Under the pieces are notes generated by a model that was given only the letters and a program-made list of their open reading frames with translations, did not search any database and was not told where the DNA came from. Both the position numbers and the translations under genes were made by a program. Source: Dyella nitratireducens (GTDB taxonomy: Bacteria; Pseudomonadota; Gammaproteobacteria; Xanthomonadales; Rhodanobacteraceae). Taken from it: a DNA stretch of 64,000 nucleotides. Numbering within the stretch: the stretch's first letter is position 1; the number at the start of each line of letters is the position of its first letter. Of the stretch, positions 8,196 to 17,311 are shown one piece after another. Location of the stretch: NCBI RefSeq assembly GCF_014642835.1, contig NZ_BMJA01000001.1:429646-493645 (forward strand), written 5' to 3'.

Positions 8196-9533
8196 ATGCC
8201 CCTGATAGCAAAACGTCATCAGCTTTTGTCCTGCCTGCTATTCGCAGTACTGCCGCAGTGCTCACACGCCGACGACGCCCCGCTCTTCATCCCCCAATGG
8301 CTCGGCGCGCAATACACCTTCGTCGACCAAAATCAATCGCGCGTGCACTCGCCCTACGCTGGCCCACTCAGCCTGAAGCCGGATGGCTCCACCGCACGTT
8401 CGCACACCTTCGGCGCCTACTTCGGCATCGCCCTGCCCTGGCACTTCCAGTACTACTGGGACGTGGAGATGTTCAAAGGCGAAGGTGTCAGCAATGCCAC
8501 GGGCTTGGGCGGGCTTACCAACGGCGACATCATCCGCTCCGGCGTAGCCAGCCTGGGCAAGCGGCCGTATGTCGCGCGCAACTATCTGCGCTGGGTGCTG
8601 CCGTTAGGCGATGAAACCAATGAAGTGGAACGCGGCCAGGACCAACTGCCCGGCCACGAAGCGATCAAGCACATCGAAGTAAAAATCGGCCTGATGGCCG
8701 CGAACGACGACTTCGACAAAAACCGCTACGCCAACGCCACCCGCACGCAGTTCATGAACTGGTCGCTGTGGAACAACACGACCTGGGATTTTGCATCCGA
8801 CACACGCGGCTACACCGACGGCGTCATGATCGGCTGGATGATGAAAGGCTGGACCTTGCGCTACGGCATCTATCGCATGCCGGTGGAAGCAAACGGGCAA
8901 GCGCTGGTGAAATCACTCAGCGCATCCAGCGGACAACAGCTTGAATTGACACTGCAACCGAAGCCCGACGGTTGGGCACTGCGCTTCCTCGGCTATTACA
9001 ACAAAGGCAATCTCGGGATTTACCAGCAGGCGATCGAGATTGCGCAGCTCACCGGGCAGGTGCCGGATATCCATGCTGACGATGCACCCGATCGCCACAA
9101 GTTCGGCTTCGGCATCAATGGCGAACTGCCGGTGGCAGACAACGGCGACACCGGCTTCTTCATGCGCGCCGGCTGGAACGATGGACATACCGAGTCCTTC
9201 ATCTTCGCCGAGGTCGATCGTTTGCTCAGCGGCGGCTTTCAGCTGTCCGGTGCACATTGGCAACGCTCGGATGACCGGCTTGGCGTTGGCATCGCGATCG
9301 AGGGGCTCTCACGCGATCACGCGCAGTACCTGCAGATGGGCGGTGATGGTTTTCTGCTCGGCGATGGTGGATTGCGTTACGGTCCGGAGCAGATTGCCGA
9401 GGTGTATTACAGCATCGCGGTGATCAACCATCTCACCATCAGCCCGGATCTGCAGTTCATTCGCAATCCGGGGTACAACCGCGATCGCGGGCCGGCGAGG
9501 TTTGCGGGGTTGCGCGCGCACGTCCAGTTCTGA
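8196..9533 (+). CDS. OprB-like carbohydrate-selective porin / outer-membrane beta-barrel protein
   Basis: A 445-residue protein. A signal peptide (MPLIAKRHQLLSCLLFAVLPQCSHA) leads into a barrel-type sequence of alternating aromatic and polar strands ending in AHVQF, with a terminal Phe typical of outer-membrane proteins. Segments such as GAQYTFVDQNQ, GIALPWHFQYYWDVEMFKGEG, FMNWSLWNNTTWDF and AEVYYSIAVINHLTISPDLQFIRNPGYN resemble OprB-family porins that let sugars cross the outer membrane. The start at 8196 follows the end of the REP pair; the open frame 5' of it is only translated repeat. Its position before a glycosidase/kinase cluster supports a sugar role. Confidence 0.8.
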   Translation: MPLIAKRHQLLSCLLFAVLPQCSHADDAPLFIPQWLGAQYTFVDQNQSRVHSPYAGPLSLKPDGSTARSHTFGAYFGIALPWHFQYYWDVEMFKGEGVSNATGLGGLTNGDIIRSGVASLGKRPYVARNYLRWVLPLGDETNEVERGQDQLPGHEAIKHIEVKIGLMAANDDFDKNRYANATRTQFMNWSLWNNTTWDFASDTRGYTDGVMIGWMMKGWTLRYGIYRMPVEANGQALVKSLSASSGQQLELTLQPKPDGWALRFLGYYNKGNLGIYQQAIEIAQLTGQVPDIHADDAPDRHKFGFGINGELPVADNGDTGFFMRAGWNDGHTESFIFAEVDRLLSGGFQLSGAHWQRSDDRLGVGIAIEGLSRDHAQYLQMGGDGFLLGDGGLRYGPEQIAEVYYSIAVINHLTISPDLQFIRNPGYNRDRGPARFAGLRAHVQF

Positions 9534-9557
9534 CTGCATGCGTGCGTTGGCGTTGAC

Positions 9558-9637
9558 GTAGGTTGGGTTAGCGCAGCGTAACCCAACAAACCTCACGTCG
9601 AAGCATCGTTGGGTTACGCTGCGCTAACCCAACCTAC
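9558..9637. repeat. Variant GTAG REP pair (GTTGGGTTAGCGCAGCG type)
   Basis: Perfect inverted arms with the same GTAGGTTGGG head but a different palindrome core (TTAGCGCAGCGTAA in place of GTGCAAAC). It separates the convergent ends of the porin and the GH35 gene and supplies the TAG stop codon of the latter. Confidence 0.88.
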
Positions 9638-11511
9638 CATTGCAACCGATCACTGCAACGAATGGCCGTCGGCATCACCTTGTGCATGTCGAACACCAGC
9701 ACTTCATTGCGCCCGCGCCACAACCAGGGCCCCGGACAAAACAATCGCTGTTGCGGCCCAATGTGCCAATAGCGTCCAAGCAAATGGCCGTTGACCCACA
9801 CGTAGCCTTTATCCCAATCGCTCATGTCGATATAGCAATCGCCAACCTTGTCGAGCGTGAAGACAGATTTGAAGAACATGCCTGGACGCAAGCGCGAAGG
9901 CGAATCCGCCCGCATCGGCGGCAAGCCGGCGATATAGGTTTCATCCAGCGGCAGGCTGTGCGCCTGCCAACCATGCAATTCCTCGCCATCGAGGGTGACG
10001 GCACCAACGATGCCTTTGAAGTCATACATCGCCTGGCCATAGCCCACGTGGCCGAAGCTGTCGACCAGGACATCCACCACGGTGCCGGCACCGTTGGCCG
10101 GTGGCGGGATGTTCACATAGTGCTTTACGCTCAATCCCGGCTTGTCGACACGCGAAACATAGTCCAGATACTTGCCATCACTGAACACCGTGCCGTAATC
10201 GCGCAAACCTTCCATGTTCAACATGCCGCCGTTCAACAGCGTCTTGCGGTACACCACCATGCCCTGGTTCTGCGCGAACAGGATCTCATTCGGGTCGGGC
10301 TTCTTCACCATCCGTGATGGCAGCGGCAGGTTGTCCCAGATCGATGCGTAAGGTTGCGCGATCAGCTCGGGAAAATGCGCCAGCGGCACCGGCGGCGGCA
10401 GCTCAGGCGGAGAGTGCGGCAGATGCGCGGCGATGGTTTTGCGGAAGGCATGGTAATCGCGCGTGGGATCACCGCGCTCATTGATCGGCGCGCCGTAGTC
10501 GTAGCTGGTGATCACCGGCTCGAAGTTGGCGTAATCGTTGCGCGCGTTGGCGCCTGCGGTGAAGCCGAAATTGGTGCCGCCGTGCACCACATACATGCTG
10601 AAGGAACGGCCTTCCTCCATCAGCTTGCGCAAGGTAGGCAGATACTGGCCGGTCTGGAACGTCGGATCGCCCCAGTGCGTGATCCAGCCAGGATAGCCTT
10701 CGCTCATCCACACCGGCGCGTCGCCGGCGATGGTCTGCGCGGCGGCAAAATCCGTATCGCCATCCAGGCCCAGCGCGGCGCCCGGCACATAGGTGCCCTC
10801 CTTCTGCAACTGCCCCAAGCCATCGGCAATCGCGAAGGGACCATCCATGCCTTGCGCCTGCCACATCGTGCGCAAGCGCAACAGATAGGGAAGGTCGTGG
10901 CCAAACGAGGCGTATTCGTTCTCGAGCTGCACCATCAGGATCGGGCCGCCGTTTTTTGCCATCAGCGGCACGATCTTCGGCCCTACCGCATCCATGTAGC
11001 GCTGCACCGCCTGCATGTAGCGTGCATCGTCCTTGGTGCGCACACGAATGGAAGGATCGCGCAACAGATAAGCCGGCAAGCCGCCCAGATCCCACTCGGC
11101 ACAGACGTAAGGGCCGGGCCGCAGATACACCCACATGCCTTCCGCCTGGCACAGCTTGATAAAGCGCACGAAATCGCGATTCTCGGTGGTGAAGTCGAAC
11201 ACACCGGGTTCGCTTTCGAAGTAATTCCACATCAGGCAGATCGCGATGGTATTGAGGCCCATCGCCTTGGCCATGTGGATGCGGTGCCGCCAGTAATCGT
11301 TCGGAATGCGCGCGGGATGCATCTCGCCGCTGCGGATCTGGAAGGGTGCGCCGTCAAGCAGGAATTGCTGGTGGCCGAGTTCGAAGGAGCGCGGTTTGCC
11401 GTCGGGCGTGGGTTCGATGGAGGGCTTGCTGCCGACTTCGGCTTGGGCCACCGGAAGGGTTGCCGCCAACGGCGTCAGCAAAGCGAATCGAAGAAAATCG
11501 CGTCGTTGCAT
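9634..11511 (-). CDS. GH35 beta-galactosidase, exported
   Basis: A 625-residue glycoside hydrolase of family 35. A probable signal (MQRRDFLRFALLTPLAATLPVAQA, with a twin-Arg-like start) precedes the TIM barrel with the signatures SGEMHPARIP, NTIAICLMWNYFE and YLRPGPYVCAEWDLGGLP. The expected acid/base Glu lies in LENEY (about residue 199) and the nucleophile in SEGYPGWITHWG (about residue 271). Beta-sandwich domains follow, ending in WLWRGRNEVLVFD. The family removes terminal beta-linked galactose from glycans. The start at 11511 follows GGGAT; a slightly longer start at 11529 is possible. It is followed on the same strand, further downstream only by repeat, and preceded by a second glycosidase, so the two probably act on one substrate. 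Confidence 0.93.
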   Translation of the reverse strand: MQRRDFLRFALLTPLAATLPVAQAEVGSKPSIEPTPDGKPRSFELGHQQFLLDGAPFQIRSGEMHPARIPNDYWRHRIHMAKAMGLNTIAICLMWNYFESEPGVFDFTTENRDFVRFIKLCQAEGMWVYLRPGPYVCAEWDLGGLPAYLLRDPSIRVRTKDDARYMQAVQRYMDAVGPKIVPLMAKNGGPILMVQLENEYASFGHDLPYLLRLRTMWQAQGMDGPFAIADGLGQLQKEGTYVPGAALGLDGDTDFAAAQTIAGDAPVWMSEGYPGWITHWGDPTFQTGQYLPTLRKLMEEGRSFSMYVVHGGTNFGFTAGANARNDYANFEPVITSYDYGAPINERGDPTRDYHAFRKTIAAHLPHSPPELPPPVPLAHFPELIAQPYASIWDNLPLPSRMVKKPDPNEILFAQNQGMVVYRKTLLNGGMLNMEGLRDYGTVFSDGKYLDYVSRVDKPGLSVKHYVNIPPPANGAGTVVDVLVDSFGHVGYGQAMYDFKGIVGAVTLDGEELHGWQAHSLPLDETYIAGLPPMRADSPSRLRPGMFFKSVFTLDKVGDCYIDMSDWDKGYVWVNGHLLGRYWHIGPQQRLFCPGPWLWRGRNEVLVFDMHKVMPTAIRCSDRLQW

Positions 11512-11534
11512 CAATCCCACAGCCTCCATGAATT

Positions 11535-11607
11535 GTAGGTTGGGGTGCAAACCCCAACATCGCCATGCCATGCAGATGGCAGCGTTGGGGTTTGCACCCC
11601 AACCTAC
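11535..11607. repeat. GTAG-type REP pair, copy 3
   Basis: 24-bp perfect arms with a 25-bp spacer, between the two glycosidase genes. It could form a strong hairpin in an mRNA spanning both genes. Confidence 0.9.
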
Positions 11608-11631
11608 GTCACACAGCCGCCGGAGGTTACC

Positions 11632-13638
11632 TCAAGGCGTCAGTTCAAGGGTCAATACTTCAAACGGCGCCAGCGTGATCGTGCTCACATGATCGGCATC
11701 CAGCTGCCCCGGCACATTGCCACCGCTCTGCCACACGTCACGCACATGGAATCGGCGCACCGCAGTTTTAGGCAATTCCAACTGCCTCTGCAGATCGATC
11801 ACAACGGCCTGTGGATGCGCGTCCGGATTGCGCAAGGTGATGATCGACTTGCCCGGCGACCACGCTGCCCAGCCGTACACATCGAGCCGCCCAGGATCAC
11901 CGCCGATCCAATGCGTATCACGCAATACGTCGGCGTTGGCACGCGACCACTTCGCCGCATCCGCCAGCACATCCCAATCTTCTTTGCTCAGCAAGGAAGG
12001 CGTGATGTACATCTCCTGTAACTGCGTGCCAGTAGCGAAGTAGGAATGCACTTCATTGGCAAAGTCGTGCCCCGGATCGGTATTCAGCCGCTTGTTCATT
12101 TGCGCATAGATGATGCCGTGAAGCATCAGCGAGTTGAGCGGATACAGCGGGCCCTGGATCACGATGTTCTCGTAGGTCTGTTGATCGCGATAGGTGATCC
12201 ACTGCTCGCGTTCCGTCCCCACGCCTGCGTGCCAATCATCCTCGCCACCACGCCAGATCGAATCGGCATAGCGCAGCCAGAACGGCGAGGCCCAGGTGCC
12301 GGTGGTGAGATTGATGAAGGTATCAGGCTTGTCGGCGCGGATGTCCTTGATCAACTCGATCGCCGCCGCGAAATCGCTGTCGAATCGACTCCCGGGAAAC
12401 ACACTGTCCGCATTGCCTGTACCGTCGAACTTGAATTGATTGATGCCATCCTCATTCAGCAGCTTCATCACCACGTCGTGGAAGCGCTGGTAGTACTTCG
12501 GTCCGGACAGTGCCAGACCATCATTGACGATCTCGTAACCAGCTGCCTTGCCGTTTTTCACGCGCTCGTCCTTGGGCGTGCTGTAGCCACCCCATGGCGA
12601 CAGCCACATGCCGGGCGCTGCGCCGTATTGCGCTGCCGCTTCACGCAGCGGAATAAAGCCATGCGGGAAATCCTTGCTGAAATTCCAGCTGCCCGAACGA
12701 TCATCCCAGCCGTCGTCGAACAGGAAGGAATCGAGCTTTACGCCGCGCTTCACACTCAGCTCCTCGCCGAACGCATGAATGCGATCCAGCGCCTGTGCTT
12801 CGGTATAAGGCGTGAAGTAGCCGATGTCGTACCAGGAGTTGTAGTGCAGAAAGGTTCGATACGGATGCGCCCGCTCGCGCTCCACATACGTAGCAAAGTC
12901 GCGGCGGAGCTGGCCGTCACGCACCACGCCTACCACGGCGGAATAGGTAATCGACTGCCCTTTCCGCAACGGCAAGCTGCGCGCCATCGACAAGAGCACA
13001 TGCTTCCCACGCACATCGCTATCGGAAAGCGGATTCTCCAGGCCCATGTAGAGATTGCCAGCCACCACCGGCGAGCCTTTCACCACCCCATCCACTTCGG
13101 CGTGATCGATGCTGGACGGCAACAGAGCAACACTGGTGAGCGGCTCATTCTGTTTCAGCGCGGTGATGACCACCACTTCGCGCAGGTAGGGCGAACCTTC
13201 ACGCTGGAGGAGTTGCCATTGGACGCGGAAACGATGATCCGTATCGCCGAAGACCGCCCTGATGGCCGTGCCCGGCAGACGATCGGCGAGCATGGAAGCT
13301 TTTGGGTCGACGGGTAACGCCTGCTGCGATGGCGGTACAAGCAGCTGCATGTCGCCGCCCTTGATGGACTGCTTGTTGGGCAGCATCAAGGCGAACAGAT
13401 CATCGACCTTCAGCACCTGCCCATTGTCGCGATCGGTGACGGTGATGCCAGAAAGCTTTCCGTCCGCTACATTCCAACGTGCCTCAATGGCCGCATTACC
13501 GAAGCTTGCCTGGCCGTTGTTGAGTGCATAGGCGGGTGCGCCAGGGTCGAGGATGGCGGCATCATTGGCGTGTACCAGTCCCAACCATGCGCACAGAACG
13601 CTCAAGGCGAGTACTTTTTTATAGTGTTTTTGATTCAT
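11632..13638 (-). CDS. Clan GH-D glycosidase, GH36-like (alpha-galactosidase / alpha-N-acetylgalactosaminidase type)
   Basis: A 668-residue secreted protein: signal peptide (MNQKHYKKVLALSVLCAWLGLVHA), an N-terminal beta-rich domain, then a TIM barrel with DSFLFDDGWDDR, GMWLSPWGGY, INQFKFDGTGN and FINLTTGTWASPFWL, then a C-terminal beta domain. The FKFDGTGN Asp aligns by position with the GH36/GH27 nucleophile and the GEDDWHAG segment may supply the acid/base. Proteins of this type are often mislabelled enterotoxin. Alpha-linked galactose or GalNAc are the likely targets. The ATG at 13638 follows GAGG by 6 nt. It lies just downstream, on the same strand, of a TonB receptor gene that may import its products. 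Confidence 0.75.
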   Translation of the reverse strand: MNQKHYKKVLALSVLCAWLGLVHANDAAILDPGAPAYALNNGQASFGNAAIEARWNVADGKLSGITVTDRDNGQVLKVDDLFALMLPNKQSIKGGDMQLLVPPSQQALPVDPKASMLADRLPGTAIRAVFGDTDHRFRVQWQLLQREGSPYLREVVVITALKQNEPLTSVALLPSSIDHAEVDGVVKGSPVVAGNLYMGLENPLSDSDVRGKHVLLSMARSLPLRKGQSITYSAVVGVVRDGQLRRDFATYVERERAHPYRTFLHYNSWYDIGYFTPYTEAQALDRIHAFGEELSVKRGVKLDSFLFDDGWDDRSGSWNFSKDFPHGFIPLREAAAQYGAAPGMWLSPWGGYSTPKDERVKNGKAAGYEIVNDGLALSGPKYYQRFHDVVMKLLNEDGINQFKFDGTGNADSVFPGSRFDSDFAAAIELIKDIRADKPDTFINLTTGTWASPFWLRYADSIWRGGEDDWHAGVGTEREQWITYRDQQTYENIVIQGPLYPLNSLMLHGIIYAQMNKRLNTDPGHDFANEVHSYFATGTQLQEMYITPSLLSKEDWDVLADAAKWSRANADVLRDTHWIGGDPGRLDVYGWAAWSPGKSIITLRNPDAHPQAVVIDLQRQLELPKTAVRRFHVRDVWQSGGNVPGQLDADHVSTITLAPFEVLTLELTP

Positions 13639-13665
13639 GCAAAGCCTCATGTTCACACTGATCTC

Positions 13666-13739
13666 GTAGGTTGGGGTGCAAACCCCAACACCGTCATCCT
13701 GGTCGACATGGCAATGTTGGGGTTTTCACCCCAACCTAC
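13666..13739. repeat. GTAG-type REP pair, copy 4
   Basis: Same arms with one base change in the right arm (GGGGTTTTCACC in place of GGGGTTTGCACC), so slightly decayed. It separates the TonB receptor from the GH36-like gene. Confidence 0.88.
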
Positions 13740-13758
13740 GCCCGCTTAATGCGCTGTC

Positions 13759-16700
13759 TCAAAACTTCTGCTGATAACGCATATACACAAACCGCCCGAT
13801 GTCATACGACGCGTTGTAATCGTTGTAGCTATCCGTACCGGAGTTGAAACCTCCGCCGTAAATGTACGGCCCCACGTGATTGAAGATATTGTTCACGCCC
13901 AGTGAGAACGTACCATTCCATGGCGTCTTCCAGTGCACTTGTGCATCGTTGAAGGTGGCCGAGGCTTCCTGCGTCATCGGTGAAATACCCACGCCTGGTG
14001 CGTAATAGTTCGGCAAGGTACACGGGAAGATCGTGGTCGTGCTCGGCGGCGGATAAGTGCAAGGCCCCTTGAGCGGTGAGAAGTAACGCACCGTCCAGTC
14101 GACTCCAAAATCGTGCCAGTCCCAGCTCACGGTAAAGGTGCCGCGTACGCGCCATACCGCGCCATCCAGATTGCCCAAGGACGTACCTGCCGTGTACTGC
14201 ACGGCGGCACCGACGGTGGGCTGCACGTTGTTGGTAGCGATGTACGTGCTTTGCAGCGCCAGCTTGAACTTGCCGACGCTGAACTCGGGCAACGCATAAT
14301 TCACGCCGAAATCCCAACCACGCTCCTTCAGCCAACCGGCGTTGGTTTCCAGGTTCATCAGGTTGATGATCTGGCCGGCCAGCGGACCCGTACCACCCTC
14401 GCGCTGGAACTGCGAGCACGCAGCGCTAATACCGAACTCGTAGCAGTCGGCAAGCACCTGGTTGTTACTGATGCCGGTGATCAGATTGCGGATGTTGTAG
14501 CTCCACCAATCGATCGTCGTGTTGAAACCCGGCAACCACGATGGGCTGTACACCACGCCGATATCGCTGTTGTACGCAGTCTCCGGCTTCAGATTCGGAT
14601 TGCCGCCGTTGTAGCTGTTGGTAATACCTGCTGCATTGGGCCCTTGCACCGGCGTGCCGGTGATATCAGTCTGCCGGAAATTCGCCGCCACACCAGGCAA
14701 TCCGCCAAAACCCGTGAGGCAGCGCTGCGCCACCACCGGGCTGTAGCCATATTGCGACGGGCCGTATACGGCATCGCAGGGATCGGTGAAGCCGCCTGCC
14801 AGGTACAAGCCCTGGTACAGATCATTGATGGTCGGCGCACGGAAGTTGTTGCTGTAGCTGGCGCGCACCATCACGTCATCGATGGGTTTCCAGGCCAGCT
14901 TGAACGAATAATTGCGAGTGCCGCCGAAGTTGCTGTAGTACGACCAGCGCCGCGCCGCGTCGATCGACAGGCTCTGCACGCCCGGCAAATCCTTCAGCAG
15001 CGGCGCATACACTTCCAGATAGCCTTCATTGAGGCTAAAGCTGCCGCTGTTGGGCTCCACCGAGTAGTCGCTGGAATAGCCGGCGGTAGCGAAAGGATCG
15101 GTCGCGTCGTAACCGGATTCGTTGCGATGCTGCACGCCTGCCGCAATCGTCAGGTCGCCGCCGGGCAGTTCGTAGACGTCGCCACTGATGTCGGCCACGA
15201 AGGCTTTCTCGTCGTAGCCGGTGTGTTCGTCATTGTTGATCGCAATGTAGTTGAGCATTTGCTGGGTAATCGTGCCCAGCGGATTCAACGGCACACAGCC
15301 AGCGATGATATTGCCCGGCGTACCGCAATGAACGATACCATCGCCACCCATGAAGGACGGCCCCAACGCCTGCGTCACATTGATCAGGTTGTATTGGCCG
15401 GGACGAATATCGATGTCGCGGATCTTGCTGTCGTAGTAGTAGGCATCCCAATTGAAAAGATGCTCGCCGACGCCGAAATCGCCTTCCAGTCCGGCGCTAT
15501 AGCGAAAATTCCGCGAGGTGTTGTCGTTGAGATAGAGGTTCTGCGGAAACGCCCGCACGAATTGCACATCCTGCGGCGTCTGGCCCGGCACGTTGTAAGG
15601 GTTGTAATAGCTCTGTGCCGAAAGCACGATTGGGAATTGTGGCAGGTTAGGCGGATTGCTGGACTGGCCGCTGTACAAATAGCTCGGGCCACCCGCGCCG
15701 CCGTTCCAACTCTGGTTGTAGCCCAGTTCGACGTGCGCCGTGATGTGGGGGGTGATCTTGTAGCGGTCGGCCAAGTACAGGTTCTTGGTCCGGTTAGGGC
15801 TGAGAATCGTGCTGAGGTTGTTGTAGTTGTAGATGTACGAACCTGCGTTGGCCAGGCTGGCCACATTGCCATCAGCGCTGTAGCTGCGCGGCTGCAGGAA
15901 GGAATAATCGGCCAAATTGGTCGAATTGCCGCCTGGATTCAGCACCAGTGTGTGGTCGTTGGGAATGTTCGGATTGGTCAGCGGCGAATTGGTGATCACG
16001 CCACTGTTCGGGGGAGAGTACGTAAGCCCGAAATAAGGGTAATGATCCGTCTGCGGATAGGCCGACCAGGGACGCGCACCGCCCCATACCGAGCCCTGGT
16101 ATTGATAGGAAACGCTGCCGATCAGCGAGTTGCGCTCGGTGGTCGAGCCGGCGGTGATGCTGTATTGAGCTTGCGTTCCATCCCCGTGCGGGACGTATTC
16201 GCCGGCATAAGTATCGACCTGCACACCCTGGAAGTTCTTGATCGTGACGATGTTGATCACACCGGCAATCGCATCCGAGCCATAGATTGCCGAAGCACCG
16301 CTGCCGAGCACGTCGATGTGATCGACGATCGAAGCCGGAATCACACTGATGTCGGTATAACCACCGTGTACGGCACCGATGCGCTGGCCATCCACCAATA
16401 CCAGCGTGCGTTGCGCGCCAAGTCCACGCAAATCGATAAAGGTACCGCCCTGGTTCGGCCCCAGTGACGCGGCGTCACCACGACTAAGATCGGGCGTCGC
16501 CGCGGCCGGAAGGTTTTGCAGCAACTGGCCAACCGTAGCAAAACCCTGGCGCTGAATATCCTGCCGCGTAATGGTGATGGTCGGCAGTGCCGTTTCCATA
16601 TCCACACCACGGATATTGGTGCCGGTGACCGTTACCGCCTTGAGCTCCTTCACCGGCTTTTGTGACGATTCGGCATTCGATGCAGGCGTGGCGCCTTGAT

Positions 16701-16902
16701 TGGCCGACGTAGAACTCTGCGCCGGATTGGTTCCGGACGATGTTGCGGGCGTATTCGTTTGCGCCGAGGCACTTCCCGCCAACACCAAGCCACCTGTGAC
16801 ACAAACCATCTGCATCGCGATCAGCGATTTGCGAATGGATACGGCCAACAACGCCCTGCTCTTGCCATCGACGGCAAGACAACTACGTTTCACAGCAAGC
16901 AT
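13759..16902 (-). CDS. TonB-dependent receptor, large oligosaccharide type
   Basis: A 1047-residue receptor. The ATG at 16902 has an excellent GGGAGGG Shine-Dalgarno 6 nt upstream; the open frame 5' of it is unsupported. A long N-terminal signal region (to VLAGSASAQ) is followed by a Thr/Ser/Asn-rich linker, a TonB box (KELKAVTVTGTNI), a plug (LPTITITRQDIQRQGF, FIDLRGLGAQRTLVLVDGQRI, SIVDHIDVLGSGASAIYGSDAIAGVINIV) and a large barrel ending MRYQQKF. The length and GSGASAIYGSDAIAGV signature match receptors that xanthomonads use for plant or host glycans. The gene is upstream of, and on the same strand as, the two glycosidases, suggesting import of the sugars they release. Confidence 0.92.
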   Translation of the reverse strand: MLAVKRSCLAVDGKSRALLAVSIRKSLIAMQMVCVTGGLVLAGSASAQTNTPATSSGTNPAQSSTSANQGATPASNAESSQKPVKELKAVTVTGTNIRGVDMETALPTITITRQDIQRQGFATVGQLLQNLPAAATPDLSRGDAASLGPNQGGTFIDLRGLGAQRTLVLVDGQRIGAVHGGYTDISVIPASIVDHIDVLGSGASAIYGSDAIAGVINIVTIKNFQGVQVDTYAGEYVPHGDGTQAQYSITAGSTTERNSLIGSVSYQYQGSVWGGARPWSAYPQTDHYPYFGLTYSPPNSGVITNSPLTNPNIPNDHTLVLNPGGNSTNLADYSFLQPRSYSADGNVASLANAGSYIYNYNNLSTILSPNRTKNLYLADRYKITPHITAHVELGYNQSWNGGAGGPSYLYSGQSSNPPNLPQFPIVLSAQSYYNPYNVPGQTPQDVQFVRAFPQNLYLNDNTSRNFRYSAGLEGDFGVGEHLFNWDAYYYDSKIRDIDIRPGQYNLINVTQALGPSFMGGDGIVHCGTPGNIIAGCVPLNPLGTITQQMLNYIAINNDEHTGYDEKAFVADISGDVYELPGGDLTIAAGVQHRNESGYDATDPFATAGYSSDYSVEPNSGSFSLNEGYLEVYAPLLKDLPGVQSLSIDAARRWSYYSNFGGTRNYSFKLAWKPIDDVMVRASYSNNFRAPTINDLYQGLYLAGGFTDPCDAVYGPSQYGYSPVVAQRCLTGFGGLPGVAANFRQTDITGTPVQGPNAAGITNSYNGGNPNLKPETAYNSDIGVVYSPSWLPGFNTTIDWWSYNIRNLITGISNNQVLADCYEFGISAACSQFQREGGTGPLAGQIINLMNLETNAGWLKERGWDFGVNYALPEFSVGKFKLALQSTYIATNNVQPTVGAAVQYTAGTSLGNLDGAVWRVRGTFTVSWDWHDFGVDWTVRYFSPLKGPCTYPPPSTTTIFPCTLPNYYAPGVGISPMTQEASATFNDAQVHWKTPWNGTFSLGVNNIFNHVGPYIYGGGFNSGTDSYNDYNASYDIGRFVYMRYQQKF

Positions 16903-17117
16903 GATCACCCTCCCAGTTTTTGCCGCCTTGCGCAGATATGCGTTTCTCCCCTCTGCTGCAGGCAGCTTTGGATATCCGTGGAAATGTCCCCTTCCACGTT
17001 TTTTGGAAAATTCAGGCGCAGACGTCCCCGTCCGGACGATTAGCCGTCCGGTTGAGCGCTTCACCGTTTGTCATGTCAGGCGCTGTCTCCGTACTTGCGG
17101 CAACAACGCTTCGATCA

Positions 17118-17146
17118 CTCCCTCCCCTGCTTGGCAGGGGAGGGAG
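17118..17146. repeat. CTCCCTCCCCTGC inverted repeat
   Basis: 13-bp perfect arms around TTG. No T run follows. It lies in the 409-bp gap upstream of the TonB receptor, which also holds a GTAG pair (17187-17260) and a GTGGAA...TTCCAC motif (16978-16997) that could be an operator. No other gene is seen there. Confidence 0.6.
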
Positions 17147-17186
17147 CGGGTCCCTGCGGATTGAAATTCAACGTCAAGTAGCCGCC

Positions 17187-17260
17187 GTAGGTTGGGGTGC
17201 AAACCCCAACATTGCCGCACCGATCAGGGTGATGCTGTTGGGGTTTGCACCCCAACCTAC
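17187..17260. repeat. GTAG-type REP pair, copy 5
   Basis: 24-bp perfect arms and a 26-bp spacer, between the TonB receptor start and the end of the kinase operon. Confidence 0.9.
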
Positions 17261-17311
17261 AGCGGCTTCGTTTTGCAATTCAGTATTCAAAAATTCTTCG
17301 TCTTCGCACCG

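Noticed and set aside
14113..16467. 784-codon open frame on the plus strand inside the TonB receptor gene
   Set aside because: It is antisense to a well-supported receptor with signal peptide, plug and barrel. Long antisense frames are common in GC-rich DNA and this one has no recognisable domain.
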